Positions 1 to 7,664 of a stretch of DNA of 64,000 nt are shown one piece after another. Numbering within the stretch: the first letter of the stretch is position 1; each line of letters starts with the position of its first letter. Made by a program: the position numbers and the translations under genes. The notes below the pieces were generated by a model. It ran no database searches. It saw nothing but the letters and a program-made list of their open reading frames with translations, and was not told where the DNA came from. The stretch comes from Ferrimonas marina (GTDB taxonomy: Bacteria; Pseudomonadota; Gammaproteobacteria; Enterobacterales; Shewanellaceae): assembly GCF_900129905.1 (NCBI RefSeq), contig NZ_FQXG01000005.1, positions 179,604-243,603 on the forward strand, given 5' to 3'.

Positions 1-35
1 GGTGCTAGGTGCTAGGTGCTAGGTGCTAGGTGCTA
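1..35. repeat. Tandem heptamer repeat (GGTGCTA x5)
   Basis: Five perfect head-to-tail copies of the 7-base unit GGTGCTA open the window, followed by a decayed copy (GGCAAGCTA). The array may extend beyond the left edge. No coding sequence is visible across it. Confidence 0.9.
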
Positions 36-75
36 GGCAAGCTAACCTAAAACCCGGATCATCGCCGTCAACGCC

Positions 76-256
76 TTTCCTAGCTCCTAGAAGGGCGAAG
101 CCCGCCCTCGTACCTGCTCTTCCCAGTACCTGCTCTTCCTAATCTCTTCCTAGCTCCTAGCAGGGCGAAGCCCGCCCTAGTACCTGCTTTTCCTAAGCTT
201 TTCCTAGCTCCTAGCAGGGCGAAGCCCGCCCTAGTGCCTGCCCTTCCTAGGCTCTT
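76..256. repeat. Degenerate CTAG-rich repeat with hairpin units, 3 copies
   Basis: Three copies of TTCCTAGCTCCTAG start at 77, 147 and 201. Each is followed by the hairpin-capable AGGGCGAAGCCCGCCCT and a TACCTGCTCTTCCTA tail; the tail is duplicated inside the first copy. The copies are not evenly spaced (70 and 54 bases). They lie between the alr stop and the heptamer array, so they could act as transcript-end hairpins or be an expanding intergenic repeat. Confidence 0.8.
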
Positions 257-265
257 CCTAGGCTT

Positions 266-1342
266 TTAATCAATGTAATGGTATTGCACCCGTGCGGTGG
301 TGCTGCACAACAGCTCGTAGGCGATGGTGTCGGCGCACTCGGCGATCTCCTCCACCGGCAGTCCCTGGCCCCACAGCACCGCATCGTCACCCACCTGGAC
401 CGGAGCCTGCCCCACCTCCACGGTGATCATGTCCATCGACACCCGGCCCACCAGCGGATAGCGCTGGCCGTTGATCAGCACCGGGGTACCGGACACTGCG
501 TGGCGCGGGTAGCCGTCGCCATAGCCCATGGCCACCACCGCGATACGGGTGTCCTTGTCGGTACGCCAGGTGTTGCCATAGCCCACCGGCTCACCCGCTG
601 CCAGGGCCCTTACCGCCAGTACCTTGGAGCGCATGGTCATCACCGGCTGCAGATCAAAGTCAGCAGCACGGCCGCCTACCATGGGGTTGGCACCGTACAG
701 TGCCAATCCTGGCCGCACCCACTGCTGGTGTGCCCCGGACTGGGTCAGGGTGCCGGCGGAGTTGCATAGGGTACGTTCACCGGGCAGGCCTGCGGTCAAA
801 GACTCGAAGCGGTCGGTTTGACGCTGGGTCTCTGGGTTGTCCTGCTCGTCAGCCGAGGCGAAATGGGTCATCAGGTTGATCGGCTGCGCGACTTGGGCCG
901 CCTCGCAAAGACGACCATAGAGCCGCTGGAAATCTGCCGGCATCACCCCCAATCGGTGCATGCCGCTGTCCACCTTCAGCCAGATGGTGATGGGCTGGGA
1001 CAGCTTGGCCTGCTCAATCAGCCGCACCTGCTGCTCGTCGTGCACCACCACATCCAGCTTGTGCTGGGCCGCTTGCTCCAGGTCGGCCTCGCTGAACACC
1101 CCCTCCATCAGCACCAGGCGGGCGCGGTTACCGCTCTCGCGTAGCGCCAGCGCCTCCTCGATGCGGGCTAAGCCAAAGCCGTCGACCTGATCCATCCAGC
1201 TGGCCAGCTTGACCAGACCGTGGCCGTAGGCGTTGGCCTTGACCACCGCCATCAGCTTGCTGTTGGGCGCCATGGCGCGCAACCGGGCAATATTGTGGTG
1301 CAGGGCACTGCGGCGGATCTCCGCCACCGGGGAAAAGCGCAT
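266..1342 (-). CDS. alr: Alanine racemase
   Basis: PLP-dependent racemase making D-alanine for peptidoglycan, cytosolic. The 358-residue length is normal for Alr. The PLP lysine is Lys35 in the motif AVVKANAYGHG, and the second catalytic base is Tyr255 in GYGNTW. It follows dnaB by only 3 bases on the same strand (dnaB stop 1346-1348, alr ATG at 1342), so the two are probably cotranscribed, a common dnaB-alr order in gammaproteobacteria. The gene ends just before a repeat cluster. Biosynthetic Alr rather than catabolic DadX is inferred from the dnaB linkage. Confidence 0.96.
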   Translation of the reverse strand: MRFSPVAEIRRSALHHNIARLRAMAPNSKLMAVVKANAYGHGLVKLASWMDQVDGFGLARIEEALALRESGNRARLVLMEGVFSEADLEQAAQHKLDVVVHDEQQVRLIEQAKLSQPITIWLKVDSGMHRLGVMPADFQRLYGRLCEAAQVAQPINLMTHFASADEQDNPETQRQTDRFESLTAGLPGERTLCNSAGTLTQSGAHQQWVRPGLALYGANPMVGGRAADFDLQPVMTMRSKVLAVRALAAGEPVGYGNTWRTDKDTRIAVVAMGYGDGYPRHAVSGTPVLINGQRYPLVGRVSMDMITVEVGQAPVQVGDDAVLWGQGLPVEEIAECADTIAYELLCSTTARVQYHYID

Positions 1343-1345
1343 GAA

Positions 1346-2755
1346 TTACTCGTCGTACTCGAAGGTGTTACCGGCGTAGTTATCAAAGCGGGAGAAGCGC
1401 CCCTGGAAGGTCAGCGGCACCTTACCAATGGGGCCGTTACGCTGCTTACCGATGATGATCTCCGCCAAGCCCTTCTCGGCGGTATCCGGATGGTAAACCT
1501 CGTCGCGGTAGATAAACATGATCAAGTCGGCATCCTGCTCAATGGAGCCGGATTCACGTAGGTCCGAGTTCACCGGACGCTTATCGGCCCGCTGCTCCAA
1601 CGAGCGGTTTAGCTGCGACAGGGCTACCACCGGGCACTCCAGCTCCTTAGCCAGGGCCTTAAGCGAGCGGGAGATCTCGGCGATCTCCAGGGTCCGGTTG
1701 TCAGACAGTGCCGGTACCTGCATCAACTGCAGGTAGTCCACCATGATCATCGAGATGCCACCGTGTTCCCGCGCCACCCGGCGAGCCCGGGAGCGCACCT
1801 CGGTGGGGGTTAGGCCGGAGCCGTCATCGATGTACATCTTGCCCTGCTCCATCATCTGCCCCATGGTGGAGGAGACCCGGGCCCAATCGTCATCGTCCAG
1901 CTCACCGGTCCGGATCTTGGTCTGATCGACCCGGCCCAGGGAGGCCAGCATACGCATCATGATCTGCTCGGAGGGCATCTCCAAGGAAAAGATCAGCACT
2001 GGCTTGTCTTCGTTCATCGCCGCGTATTCACACAGGTTCATGGCGAAGGTGGTCTTACCCATGGAGGGACGGGCCGCGACGATCACCAGATCCGAAGGCT
2101 GCAGGCCGGCGGTCATCTTGTCGAGATCCGAGTATCCACTGGAGACACCGGTGACACCGCCACTGTTGGGGTTGTTGAACAGCTGCTCGATGCGATCCAC
2201 GGTTTTGGTCAGCACCGACTTGAGGTCCTCAGGACCCTCGTTGGCGTTGGTGCGGGACTCGGCGATCTTGAACACCTTGGTCTCGGCAAGATCCAGCAGC
2301 GCCGAAGAGTCGCGCCCTTCCGGGTTGAAGCCGGCGTCGGCGATCTCGTTGGCCACCTTGATCATCTCACGGGTCACCGCCCGCTCACGAACGATGCCGG
2401 CGTAGGCGGTCAGGTTGGCCACACTGGGGGTGTTACGGGCGATATCGGACAGGTAGGGGATGCCACCGACGGCATCGAGCTCACCGGCCTTGTCCAGCTC
2501 TTCGGACACGGTCACCAGATCCAGCGGATGGCCCTGTTCCAACAGGTTCGTCATCGCCTCAAAGATGTGCTGGTGGCTGCGGCTGTAGAAGTCTTCCTTC
2601 ACCACCTTTTCCGCCACCTGGTCGAACAGGTCGCTGTTGAGCATCAGGCCACCCAGCACCGACTGCTCTGCCTCCAGCGAGTGCGGCGGCACCTTCAGCT
2701 GGTCTACCGACGCGGTGGCATTGTCCGATTTGTTGCGAGCCCGTGTTTCCGCCAT
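1346..2755 (-). CDS. dnaB: Replicative DNA helicase DnaB
   Basis: Hexameric 5'-3' helicase of the replication fork. From the chosen ATG at 2755 the protein has 469 residues and begins MAETRARNKS; the reading frame runs 54 codons further upstream but that stretch is not DnaB-like. The N-terminal DnaB domain (about 20-125) contains LEAEQSVLGGLM. The RecA-like domain carries Walker A ARPSMGKT (228-235) and the later motifs IIMVDYLQLM and SQLNRSLEQR. There is no intein. It is the first gene of a dnaB-alr unit. Confidence 0.97.
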   Translation of the reverse strand: MAETRARNKSDNATASVDQLKVPPHSLEAEQSVLGGLMLNSDLFDQVAEKVVKEDFYSRSHQHIFEAMTNLLEQGHPLDLVTVSEELDKAGELDAVGGIPYLSDIARNTPSVANLTAYAGIVRERAVTREMIKVANEIADAGFNPEGRDSSALLDLAETKVFKIAESRTNANEGPEDLKSVLTKTVDRIEQLFNNPNSGGVTGVSSGYSDLDKMTAGLQPSDLVIVAARPSMGKTTFAMNLCEYAAMNEDKPVLIFSLEMPSEQIMMRMLASLGRVDQTKIRTGELDDDDWARVSSTMGQMMEQGKMYIDDGSGLTPTEVRSRARRVAREHGGISMIMVDYLQLMQVPALSDNRTLEIAEISRSLKALAKELECPVVALSQLNRSLEQRADKRPVNSDLRESGSIEQDADLIMFIYRDEVYHPDTAEKGLAEIIIGKQRNGPIGKVPLTFQGRFSRFDNYAGNTFEYDE

Positions 2756-2836
2756 GTTAATTCCGATACACTGTCGTGAAAAAGTCCGGCGCGTTATCAC
2801 GCACCGGAGAAAACCATAATCATCGAAGGAACGAAG

Positions 2837-5014
2837 ATGCCAATCAAGACATGCCGTAGCGCCCTTCTCTTGTTGCTGAGTCTCAGCAGCACCGCCGCGC
2901 TGGCCGATGAAGGCCAATGGTTACCCAACCAGATGCCGCAATTAAAAAGCGAACTGAAGCGGGTTGGGATTGAGGTTCCGGCTAAGCAACTGGCGGATTT
3001 GACCGCCGCCCCGATGAACGCGGTGGTGGGATTGGGCTATTGTACCGCTTCCTTTGTCTCCCCCAAAGGGCTGGTGCTCACCAATCATCACTGTGCCTAC
3101 GGCGCAATCCAATATAACAGCCGTTCCGGCCGTGACTACATGACCGATGGTTTCCTGGCCAGACGCCTGCAGGACGAGCTTTCCGCCGGCCCGCAGGAAC
3201 GACTCTACATCACCGAGGCCCTCACTGACGTCAGTGAGCAGGTGAAGGCGGGCACCGCCGAACTCGATGATGGCTACCAGCGCCACCAGTTGCTGGAGCA
3301 AAACCAGAAGGCGCTGATCAAGGCCTGTGAAGCGGATCCCAACTACCGCTGCAGCGTGCGCAGCTACCACGGCGGGCTGGAGTACTACCTGCTTAAGCAG
3401 CTGATCATCCGTGATGTCCGCCTGGTCTATGCCCCGCCGGAGAGTGTCGGCGCCTTCGGTGGTGACATCGACAACTTTGAATACCCCCGCCACAGTGGCG
3501 ACTTCACCTTCCTGCGGGCCTATGTGGCGCCGGATGGCAGCCCCGCCGCCTACAGCGAAGATAATGTGCCCTACCAACCGGCGGGCTACCTACCCATCGC
3601 CCGTAACGGCGTGCGTGCCGGTGACGGCATCCTGGTAGCGGGCTACCCGGGTCGCACCAGCCGCCACCAGTTGCAGATGGAGATGGCCTTTGCCGCCGAC
3701 TGGCTCTATCCAACCCAGGCCGGCCGCTACCAGGCGCGCATCGACGCCATCGAATCACAAACCGACGATGCCGTGCGTATCGCTTACGCCGCGACCCGAA
3801 CCGGTTACGCCAACCGGATGAAGAAGCTGCATGGCCTGCTCGATGGCTTCCGCAAGACCGACATCGAGGGAATCAAACGCCTGCGCGAAGCGGCGCTGGA
3901 TGAATACCTGGCGGCCCAGGGTCAGCATGCCCTGCTGGCCAGCCTGCAGGCCAAACTGGTGGAGCAGCAGCGTCAGTACCAGCAAACCTTCTACCTCAAT
4001 AATGCCCAGTCCGGTGCCCTGCTGAGTGTGGCCAACCAGCTCTATCGCTGGGCCAAGGAGCAGGAGAAGCCGGACGCCGAGCGCGAGCCCGGCTTCCAGG
4101 AGCGCGACCGCAAGCTGTTCCAGGCCCGCATGGCACGACTCGACCAGCGCTTTATGCCCAGCATGGACCGCCAGCTGTGGCAGATGGACATCGACGCCTA
4201 CCTGGCCCAGTCCCAACGGGACGAGGTGCTGGACGGTCAACTGGCCCGGCTCAACCTGGACAACGTCTACCGTAAAACCGAGCTGGGCAGTCAGGCTCAG
4301 CGCCTGGCCTGGATGGACCGCCCCGCCGCCGATTTTGAAACCAGCAAGGATCCGTTGCTGGCGATGGCGGTGGCACTCTACCCCGGCAACGAGCAGCGCC
4401 GTAAGGCCAGCAAGACCCTGCAAGGGGAGCTGACCGCGCTGCGCCCGGCGCTGATGGCCGCAATGCTGGAGTGGTACGCCGAGCAGGGCCGTCCCATCTA
4501 CCCGGACGCCAACGGCACCCTGCGGATCAGCTACGGCACCGTCGATGGCTACCAGGCCGCCGATGCCCTCTACAAGCAGCCCTTTACCCGGGTCGAAGGG
4601 ATCCTGGAGAAGCACACCGGGCAGGCGCCCTTCAATGCCCCGCCGGAGGTGTTGCAGGCGATCCGCGGTCAATCCTATGGCGAGCTGGCCCAGCACAACC
4701 TCAACCCCAAACGAGCCTGGTATTGCTGGGTTTGGCCCTGCGCCCAGGCCAAGGGGCCCACCTTTGACTCGGTGCCGGTCAACTTCCTCTCCAGCGCCGA
4801 TACCACCGGCGGCAACTCCGGCTCACCGGTGCTCAATGGCGAGGGCCAGCTGGTAGGGCTGAACTTCGACTCCACCTACGAGTCGATCACCAAGGACTGG
4901 TACTTCAACCCGCGCATCACCCGGGCGATCCACGTCGACATCCGCTTCGTGTTGTGGATGCTCAGCGAAGTGGACAACGCCGAAGAGCTGTTGAATGAGC
5001 TGACGTTAAAGTAG
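2837..5014 (+). CDS. S46-family dipeptidyl-peptidase (DPP7/DPP11-like), periplasmic
   Basis: Secreted serine dipeptidyl-peptidase of 725 residues, the usual length for S46, with an N-terminal signal peptide ending about ALA-DE at 23. The expected triad is visible: His85 in TNHHCAYG, an Asp in GGDIDNFEYPRH (Asp210/212) and Ser661 in TGGNSGSPVL. The family releases N-terminal dipeptides from oligopeptides. Whether it prefers acidic (DPP11) or hydrophobic (DPP7) P1 residues cannot be decided here. Divergent from dnaB with about 80 bases between starts, and followed by a strong terminator. Confidence 0.93.
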   Translation: MPIKTCRSALLLLLSLSSTAALADEGQWLPNQMPQLKSELKRVGIEVPAKQLADLTAAPMNAVVGLGYCTASFVSPKGLVLTNHHCAYGAIQYNSRSGRDYMTDGFLARRLQDELSAGPQERLYITEALTDVSEQVKAGTAELDDGYQRHQLLEQNQKALIKACEADPNYRCSVRSYHGGLEYYLLKQLIIRDVRLVYAPPESVGAFGGDIDNFEYPRHSGDFTFLRAYVAPDGSPAAYSEDNVPYQPAGYLPIARNGVRAGDGILVAGYPGRTSRHQLQMEMAFAADWLYPTQAGRYQARIDAIESQTDDAVRIAYAATRTGYANRMKKLHGLLDGFRKTDIEGIKRLREAALDEYLAAQGQHALLASLQAKLVEQQRQYQQTFYLNNAQSGALLSVANQLYRWAKEQEKPDAEREPGFQERDRKLFQARMARLDQRFMPSMDRQLWQMDIDAYLAQSQRDEVLDGQLARLNLDNVYRKTELGSQAQRLAWMDRPAADFETSKDPLLAMAVALYPGNEQRRKASKTLQGELTALRPALMAAMLEWYAEQGRPIYPDANGTLRISYGTVDGYQAADALYKQPFTRVEGILEKHTGQAPFNAPPEVLQAIRGQSYGELAQHNLNPKRAWYCWVWPCAQAKGPTFDSVPVNFLSSADTTGGNSGSPVLNGEGQLVGLNFDSTYESITKDWYFNPRITRAIHVDIRFVLWMLSEVDNAEELLNELTLK

Positions 5015-5040
5015 TCAGTGAAACTGCGAACACAGCAACA

Positions 5041-5066
5041 AAAAGGGGCCCTAAAGGGCCCCTTTT
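5041..5066. terminator. Bidirectional rho-independent terminator
   Basis: A perfect 11-bp stem AAAAGGGGCCC / GGGCCCCTTTT with loop TAAA lies between the convergent S46 peptidase and bacterioferritin genes. The A and T tracts let it work on both strands. Confidence 0.93.
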
Positions 5067-5081
5067 CTACATCTGTAAAAC

Positions 5082-5549
5082 TTACAGCTGAGATTGCAGG
5101 TAGTTCTGCAGGCCCAGGCGCTTGATCAGGCCCAGCTGCTGCTCCAGCCAGTAGGTGTGGTCCTGCTCGGTGTCGTCCAGCAGCTCCACCAGCAGATCCC
5201 GGGTGACGAAGTCCTTCACCTCTTCACACAGGGTGATGGTGCGACGCAGGGCCGCGCCCACTTCGTACTCCAGGTTCAGATCGTTGGTCAGCATCGACTC
5301 CACATCGGTGCCGATCTGCAGACCGGTGCGGGTCTTCATATCTGGCTTGCCTTCCAGGAACAGGATCCGCTTGATCAGCGCAGCGGCATGGCCCTTCTCG
5401 TCGTCAAACTCGTGAGCGATACGCTCCTGCAGCTTGGTCAGGCCCCAATCTTCGTACATCTCGGAGTGGATAAAGTATTGATCCATCGCCGCCAGCTCAC
5501 AGGCCAGCAGCTCGTTCAGCGCAGTAATAACTTGTTGATTTCCTTGCAT
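5082..5549 (-). CDS. bfr: Bacterioferritin, ferroxidase-type subunit
   Basis: Iron-storage subunit of 155 residues. The di-iron ferroxidase ligands are all present by alignment to E. coli Bfr: Glu18, Glu51, His54, Glu94, and Glu128/His131 (equivalent to Glu127/His130, with one inserted residue). The haem-ligand Met52 is replaced by Lys (EKGH), so this subunit should oxidise iron but not bind haem the usual way. It is the second gene of a two-gene unit, 34 bases after its paralogue. The partner has the opposite pattern, so a mixed 24-mer is likely. Both genes converge on the S46 peptidase terminator. Confidence 0.93.
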   Translation of the reverse strand: MQGNQQVITALNELLACELAAMDQYFIHSEMYEDWGLTKLQERIAHEFDDEKGHAAALIKRILFLEGKPDMKTRTGLQIGTDVESMLTNDLNLEYEVGAALRRTITLCEEVKDFVTRDLLVELLDDTEQDHTYWLEQQLGLIKRLGLQNYLQSQL

Positions 5550-5583
5550 GTCATGCTCCTTAATTTGGTGTTATGCAGGCCGC

Positions 5584-6048
5584 TTACAGCTGCGCCTGTA
5601 GGTAATTTTCGCTGCCCAGTTGCTCCAGCAACTGCAGCTGGGTGTCCAGCCAATCCAGCTGTTCCTCTTCCTGTTCCAGCTGGCCATTGATCAGGGCACG
5701 GGAGACGTAGTCTTCTGCCCGCTCACTGATGGCCGCAGCCTCGCGCATGACGTCGATCTGTTCCTGCTGGAAAGCGCGATCGCACACCAGCAGCTCTTCC
5801 GGGGTCTCGGCGATCTTGAGATGACCAAGCTTCTGCAGGTTCGGCAATCCCTCGAGGAACAGGATCCGCTCGATCAGCGCGTCGGCGTACTTCATCTCGC
5901 GGATCGACTTCTTGTACTCGGCGTCATTGAGCTTGGACAGGCCCCAGTTCTTGGCCATGCGGGCGTGGAGAAAGTACTGGTTAATGGCGGTAAGTTGATG
6001 GGTCAGCACAGCATTGAGGCTGGCGATCACCTGGGGGTTCCCTTGCAT
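5584..6048 (-). CDS. bfr: Bacterioferritin, haem-binding subunit with lost ferroxidase site
   Basis: Bacterioferritin of 154 residues. Met52, the haem ligand, is kept (EMKY). The di-iron site is degraded: Glu18 is Gln, His54 is Tyr, Glu94 is Gln and His130 is Gln. It should bring haem to the shell, which helps electron transfer to the stored iron, while the downstream paralogue oxidises Fe(II). It is first in the pair and divergent from an MFS gene across about 250 bases of AT-rich DNA. No clear Fur box was found there. Confidence 0.93.
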   Translation of the reverse strand: MQGNPQVIASLNAVLTHQLTAINQYFLHARMAKNWGLSKLNDAEYKKSIREMKYADALIERILFLEGLPNLQKLGHLKIAETPEELLVCDRAFQQEQIDVMREAAAISERAEDYVSRALINGQLEQEEEQLDWLDTQLQLLEQLGSENYLQAQL

Positions 6049-6298
6049 TAGGCGCTCCTGGATTGCGTGATTGGCGTCACAATACCCTGAGTTACGTGAA
6101 AGCGACAGTCCTGGATCGTTATATTTGCTTTAAAATCAGCAGATTATAAACAAGTCTGCGTTACATTTTCATTTGCATCACGGTTTCAGGCAGCGTCATG
6201 CTAAGGGGGGAATTGGTCCTATCGTCTGCCAATTTCTGGCCCTATCGCTTTTCTCTCAATCCGTTAGGTTAGGGATACAGTCATCGCAAGGAGCGCCT

Positions 6299-7486
6299 AT
6301 GGCCATGCCCGAGACCCTGGAGTCCACCCCACCCCGCCGCTGGCCTGTTGCCTCAGAGCACAGCCTGTGGGCCCGCACCATGCTGGCGTTTCTGGCCACC
6401 GCTGGGCTGTTCTACGTCAACATCATGCCCGCCCTGGTGGATGGCCTGATGACCGGGCTTAGCTTCTCACAACGGGATGCTGGACTGGTGGGCTCACTCA
6501 ATGTCTACGGCGCTGCCGCCGGGGCACTGGCGGCGGTGTGGCTGGTCAAGCGCCTGGCTTGGCGGCCACTGAGCTACGGCCTGTTGCTGGCACTGCTGGT
6601 GCTGGATCTGGGTTCCATGCTGCTGCAAAGCTCGCTGCCGTTGATGGCACTGCGCTTCTTGCATGGTGTAGTGGGTGGCTTGCTGGTGGGGGTCGGCTTT
6701 GCCGTGATTGCCCGCACCCACGAACCGGATAAGACCTTCGGCGTGCTGCTGCTGGTGCAATTCGGCTTAGGCGGCCTGGGGGTGATGTACCTGCCCCGAC
6801 TGGTGCCGGTCTATGGCACCCCGGTACTGTTCGCGGCGCTGGTTGCCTTTACCCTGGTGACCCTAATGATGGTGCCCTTTCTGGCAGCCTATGACACCCG
6901 CTCCTCCGATTCCGCCAAGACCGACACGCCGGCCACCATCGCCAAGGGCCCGCTGCTACTGACCCTGCTGGCCCTGTTCCTGTTCCAGGGCGCCAACATG
7001 GGGCTCTATGCCTACATCATTCCCTTGGCGGATGCGGCCTTGCTGGAGAGCGAGTTCACCTCCCGCACCCTGGGCCAGGCCGCCTGGATAGGCATCCTCG
7101 GTTCCGGCCTGGTGGTGGCGATGTCGACCCGCTTTGGCCGGGCCTGGCCACTGGGGCTGGCGATCACCACCACCGCAATCGCCACCTGGGCGCTGAACTA
7201 CAGCGACCAGGCCAGTATCTTCTGGCTGGCCAATCTGATGGTCGGCATCACTTGGGCCTTCACCATCCCCTATCTGCTGGGGATGGCCTCCGCCTTCGAT
7301 CAACACGGCCAGATGGCGGCACTGGGTGGCTTTGCCTCCAAGATGGGACTGGCCTCCGGCCCCATGGCCGCAGCCCTGCTGGTGGGGGATGGCAACTACC
7401 CGCTGCTGATTGGCTGGGCCGTTATCGCCCTGGTGCTGTGCCTGGTGGCGGCGGTGCTCCCCGCTCGCCAACTGGACCAAGCCTAG
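6299..7486 (+). CDS. MFS transporter
   Basis: Membrane carrier of 395 residues with about twelve hydrophobic segments, for example MLAFLATAGLFYVNIMPALV near the start and WAVIALVLCLVAAVLP at the end. The ATG at 6299 is chosen because AAGGAG lies just upstream; the frame is open for 42 more codons that are not membrane-like. Substrate is unknown. It starts the catabolic block and lies directly upstream of a regulated promoter for a secreted hydrolase, so import of the same nutrient class is possible but only inferred. Confidence 0.85.
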   Translation: MAMPETLESTPPRRWPVASEHSLWARTMLAFLATAGLFYVNIMPALVDGLMTGLSFSQRDAGLVGSLNVYGAAAGALAAVWLVKRLAWRPLSYGLLLALLVLDLGSMLLQSSLPLMALRFLHGVVGGLLVGVGFAVIARTHEPDKTFGVLLLVQFGLGGLGVMYLPRLVPVYGTPVLFAALVAFTLVTLMMVPFLAAYDTRSSDSAKTDTPATIAKGPLLLTLLALFLFQGANMGLYAYIIPLADAALLESEFTSRTLGQAAWIGILGSGLVVAMSTRFGRAWPLGLAITTTAIATWALNYSDQASIFWLANLMVGITWAFTIPYLLGMASAFDQHGQMAALGGFASKMGLASGPMAAALLVGDGNYPLLIGWAVIALVLCLVAAVLPARQLDQA

Positions 7487-7512
7487 CGCCGGTTTGGCCC
7501 CACTTCGGGCCG

Positions 7513-7553
7513 CCAACTGGTACTGGTTCCGATCTGGTTGCCGCTCTAGGTTG
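7513..7553 (+). promoter_or_regulatory. Putative MocR-regulated promoter of the S12 hydrolase gene
   Basis: CCAACTGGTACT (7513-7524) is followed at fixed distance by TAGGTTG (7547-7553). The same two blocks, with identical spacing, precede the nitrilase gene, and with one base more the TonB receptor gene. CTGGT recurs at 7524 and 7534. Direct CTGG-type repeats upstream of a -10-like element are typical of MocR/GntR operators; assignment to the MocR gene at 14711 is inference. Confidence 0.65.
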
Positions 7554-7664
7554 GACAGCGTGAGTCTCCCAAGCACATCGACGCAGGCCGGACAGGGACG
7601 TCCGGGTATCACGAACTCAAGGGAACGAGGGGCCTCACTGATCCCTAACCAATTGGAGAACGTG

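Noticed and set aside
2756-2917. Longer DnaB start at 2917
   Set aside because: The extra 54 residues overlap the divergent S46 gene start and are not DnaB-like; ATG 2755 gives the normal length.
6049-6298. Fur box between bacterioferritin and MFS genes
   Set aside because: Only a weak AAATGAAAATG-like match; not close enough to the Fur consensus to claim.
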